From the NCBI GenBank assembly GCA_021732565.1, contig JAKFUT010000122.1:1-32531 (forward strand): a stretch of 32,531 bases of DNA, given 5' to 3'. The position numbers and the translations under genes are program-made. The notes beneath the pieces are model-generated. The model made no database searches. It was given only the letters and a program-made list of their open reading frames with translations, and had not been told where the DNA came from. This DNA is from Candidatus Obscuribacterales bacterium (GTDB lineage Bacteria; Cyanobacteriota; Vampirovibrionia; Obscuribacterales; Obscuribacteraceae). Below are positions 31,318-32,531 of the stretch, piece by piece; within the stretch, counting starts at the first letter, position 1, and each line of letters starts with the position of its first letter.

Positions 31318-32531
31318 TTACAGGAGAGGAAGGGAGCTTTGAGACTTGCGTGCCTTCTGCATTTGTCGCAACACGGAGTTGACCTCCGCCATGCTTGAAG
31401 GCCGATCTGCAGGAGCCTTTTGCAAGCATAACAGAATCAGATCGTCAAGCTCAGCTGGCACGTCCGGATGCAAGTCTCTCAGTCTGACAGGTGACTCCGT
31501 TACGTGCTTCAAAGACGTGCTCATGAAGTTGTGCCCGATCAATGGAGCCTTGCCTGCAATACATTCATACATTAGACACCCCATCGAATAAATGTCCGAT
31601 CTGTGATCCATCTCCTTCGCCATGCATTGTTCCGGGCTCATGTACAAAGGACTGCCAAAGATCTCTCCTTTCTTGGTCAGCTTTAGCGACTGCTGTTGGT
31701 CGTCAACAAACTTCGCCAAACCAAGGTCCAATATCTTTACTGTTTGCTTGCCGTGCTTCGCTACGAGCATGACATTCGCCGGTTTTAAGTCACGATGGAT
31801 TAAACCTTTGTCGTGGGCAGCTTGCATGCCCTCACAAAGCTGGCTAAATATCTCGAGCATGTGCTCAATCGAGATTCTTTCCTGATCGAGCATTTCATCT
31901 AACGTCTTTCCTTCAAGGAATTCCATTACCATGAAAGGCTCACCTCGATCAGTCTTCCCGAAATCGTGCACCAGCACCAGATTCGGGTGTTCAATCATGC
32001 TGAGCATCTTCGCTTCACGCTCAAATCGCTGCAAAGCAGTGTCATCGTTGGAGAGATCTTTGATCAGTACTTTAAGTGCCACCAGGCGATCTAGCGATAT
32101 GTGCCTTGCCTTGTAGACCAGACCCATACCGCCTTCCCCTAATCGTTCCTGTACCTCGTAGCGGTCAGCAAGAAGATACCCCGTGAGTTCGTGAGCCGGG
32201 GGGCAAAGGGGTGCGACAGGGATGGAGGCAGCAAATGATACTGCCGGTGGTGTGGACGCAGACTGTTGATTCTGTTCTGGCCGCTGAAACTGCTGCGATG
32301 CATGAGAAAATAATCCGCCCGGCGTATGAGAGGACGCCCCGGGGGGTGATGGCTGCACTTGTTGCGACTGCTGTCCCTGAGGATAACCCTGCGGCTGCGC
32401 TTGCTGCGACTGTTGTCCCTGAGGATAACCCTGCGGCTGCGCTTGTTGCGACTGTTGTCCCTGAGGATAGCCCTGCGGCTGCGCTTGCTGCGACTGTTGT
32501 CCCTGAGGATAGCCCTGCGGCTGCGCTTGCT
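31318..32531 (-). CDS. Soluble Ser/Thr protein kinase with repeat-rich N-terminus (5'-partial)
   Basis: The frame is open to the right edge; the GTG at 32356-32358 lies inside the repeat region and is not a likely start. The visible part begins with a Gln/Pro/Gly/Ser-rich tract of 14-residue units (QPQGYPQGQQSQQA) and a disordered linker. A complete kinase follows with GEGGMGLVYKARH, ALKVLI, HRDLKPANVML, DLG instead of DFG (ILDLGLAKF) and MSPEQC. The protein ends about 20 residues after the kinase, with no membrane helix or sensor domain, so it is cytosolic. Low-complexity Gln/Pro tracts in kinases often bind partners or promote condensate-like assembly. The DLG variant is shared with the receiver-kinase at 13996. 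Confidence 0.88.
   Translation of the reverse strand, partial: QAQPQGYPQGQQSQQAQPQGYPQGQQSQQAQPQGYPQGQQSQQAQPQGYPQGQQSQQVQPSPPGASSHTPGGLFSHASQQFQRPEQNQQSASTPPAVSFAASIPVAPLCPPAHELTGYLLADRYEVQERLGEGGMGLVYKARHISLDRLVALKVLIKDLSNDDTALQRFEREAKMLSMIEHPNLVLVHDFGKTDRGEPFMVMEFLEGKTLDEMLDQERISIEHMLEIFSQLCEGMQAAHDKGLIHRDLKPANVMLVAKHGKQTVKILDLGLAKFVDDQQQSLKLTKKGEIFGSPLYMSPEQCMAKEMDHRSDIYSMGCLMYECIAGKAPLIGHNFMSTSLKHVTESPVRLRDLHPDVPAELDDLILLCLQKAPADRPSSMAEVNSVLRQMQKARKSQSSLPLL
32361..32531 (-). repeat. 42-bp tandem repeat encoding QPQGYPQGQQSQQA
   Basis: Units of 42 bp recur with exact period (anchor sequence at 32391, 32433, 32475 and 32517) and differ only at a few third positions. At least four copies are visible and the array continues past the window edge. 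Confidence 0.9.

Noticed and set aside
1..32531. CRISPR arrays, tRNA/rRNA genes, insertion sequences
   Set aside because: No regularly spaced repeats with unique spacers, no tRNA-like T-loops, no transposase motifs or paired terminal repeats were seen.

Overview
The window looks like chromosomal DNA of a free-living, non-pathogen-like bacterium of moderate GC. It is unusually rich in Hanks-type Ser/Thr protein kinases: six in 32.5 kb, in several architectures. With the TPR proteins, FecR/collagen-like proteins, a cytosolic protealysin-type M4 protease and calpain-like protein, this best fits the non-photosynthetic Cyanobacteria-related Obscuribacterales (Vampirovibrionia/Melainabacteria). That placement is inference from gene style only; planctomycete, acidobacterial or myxobacterial relatives cannot be excluded from the sequence alone. 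TGA is used as an ordinary stop by many genes here, so the code is standard.

Layout. 1-2.0 kb: 3' part of a collagen-like (Gly-Asn-Pro) protein with FecR-like domains. 2.4-4.5 kb: a MOSC-domain protein, a LuxR-type HTH remnant, a small coiled-coil protein with its own promoter, and a decayed CopG-like antitoxin locus. 4.6-11 kb: two membrane kinases with large C-terminal sensor or TPR regions, an orphan PAS-histidine kinase and a DUF3592 protein. 11.7-16.6 kb: an ATP-dependent RNA ligase with a good promoter, a TPR protein, a response-regulator-kinase fusion and a DUF1152 protein. 16.7-20.8 kb: an exported protein, a truncated calpain-like fragment, a small YD-like protein and a protealysin-like M4 metalloprotease.

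22-27 kb: the most unusual accessory block. A 925-residue LysM plus papain-like cysteine-protease protein is bracketed by two paralogous small proteins that resemble no family I recognise. 26.8-27.9 kb: a compact metal-resistance operon on the minus strand: MerR regulator, two-CxxC thioredoxin-like protein and MerC-like transporter, transcribed from a textbook MerR promoter with a 20-bp spacer around a perfect dyad. The transporter starts in an ATGA overlap with the thioredoxin gene but has an in-frame TGA at codon 24, exactly at the first position of a CxxC motif. A stable hairpin with a GGG apical loop lies 21 nt downstream. This is a candidate selenocysteine (UxxC) protein.

28-32.5 kb: another membrane kinase, an HNH-like protein lacking its usual first His, and the 3' part of a soluble kinase with a 42-bp-repeat Gln/Pro-rich N-terminus running off the window. 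The kinases are scattered on both strands with no shared operon, as expected for lineage-specific expansion rather than one pathway.
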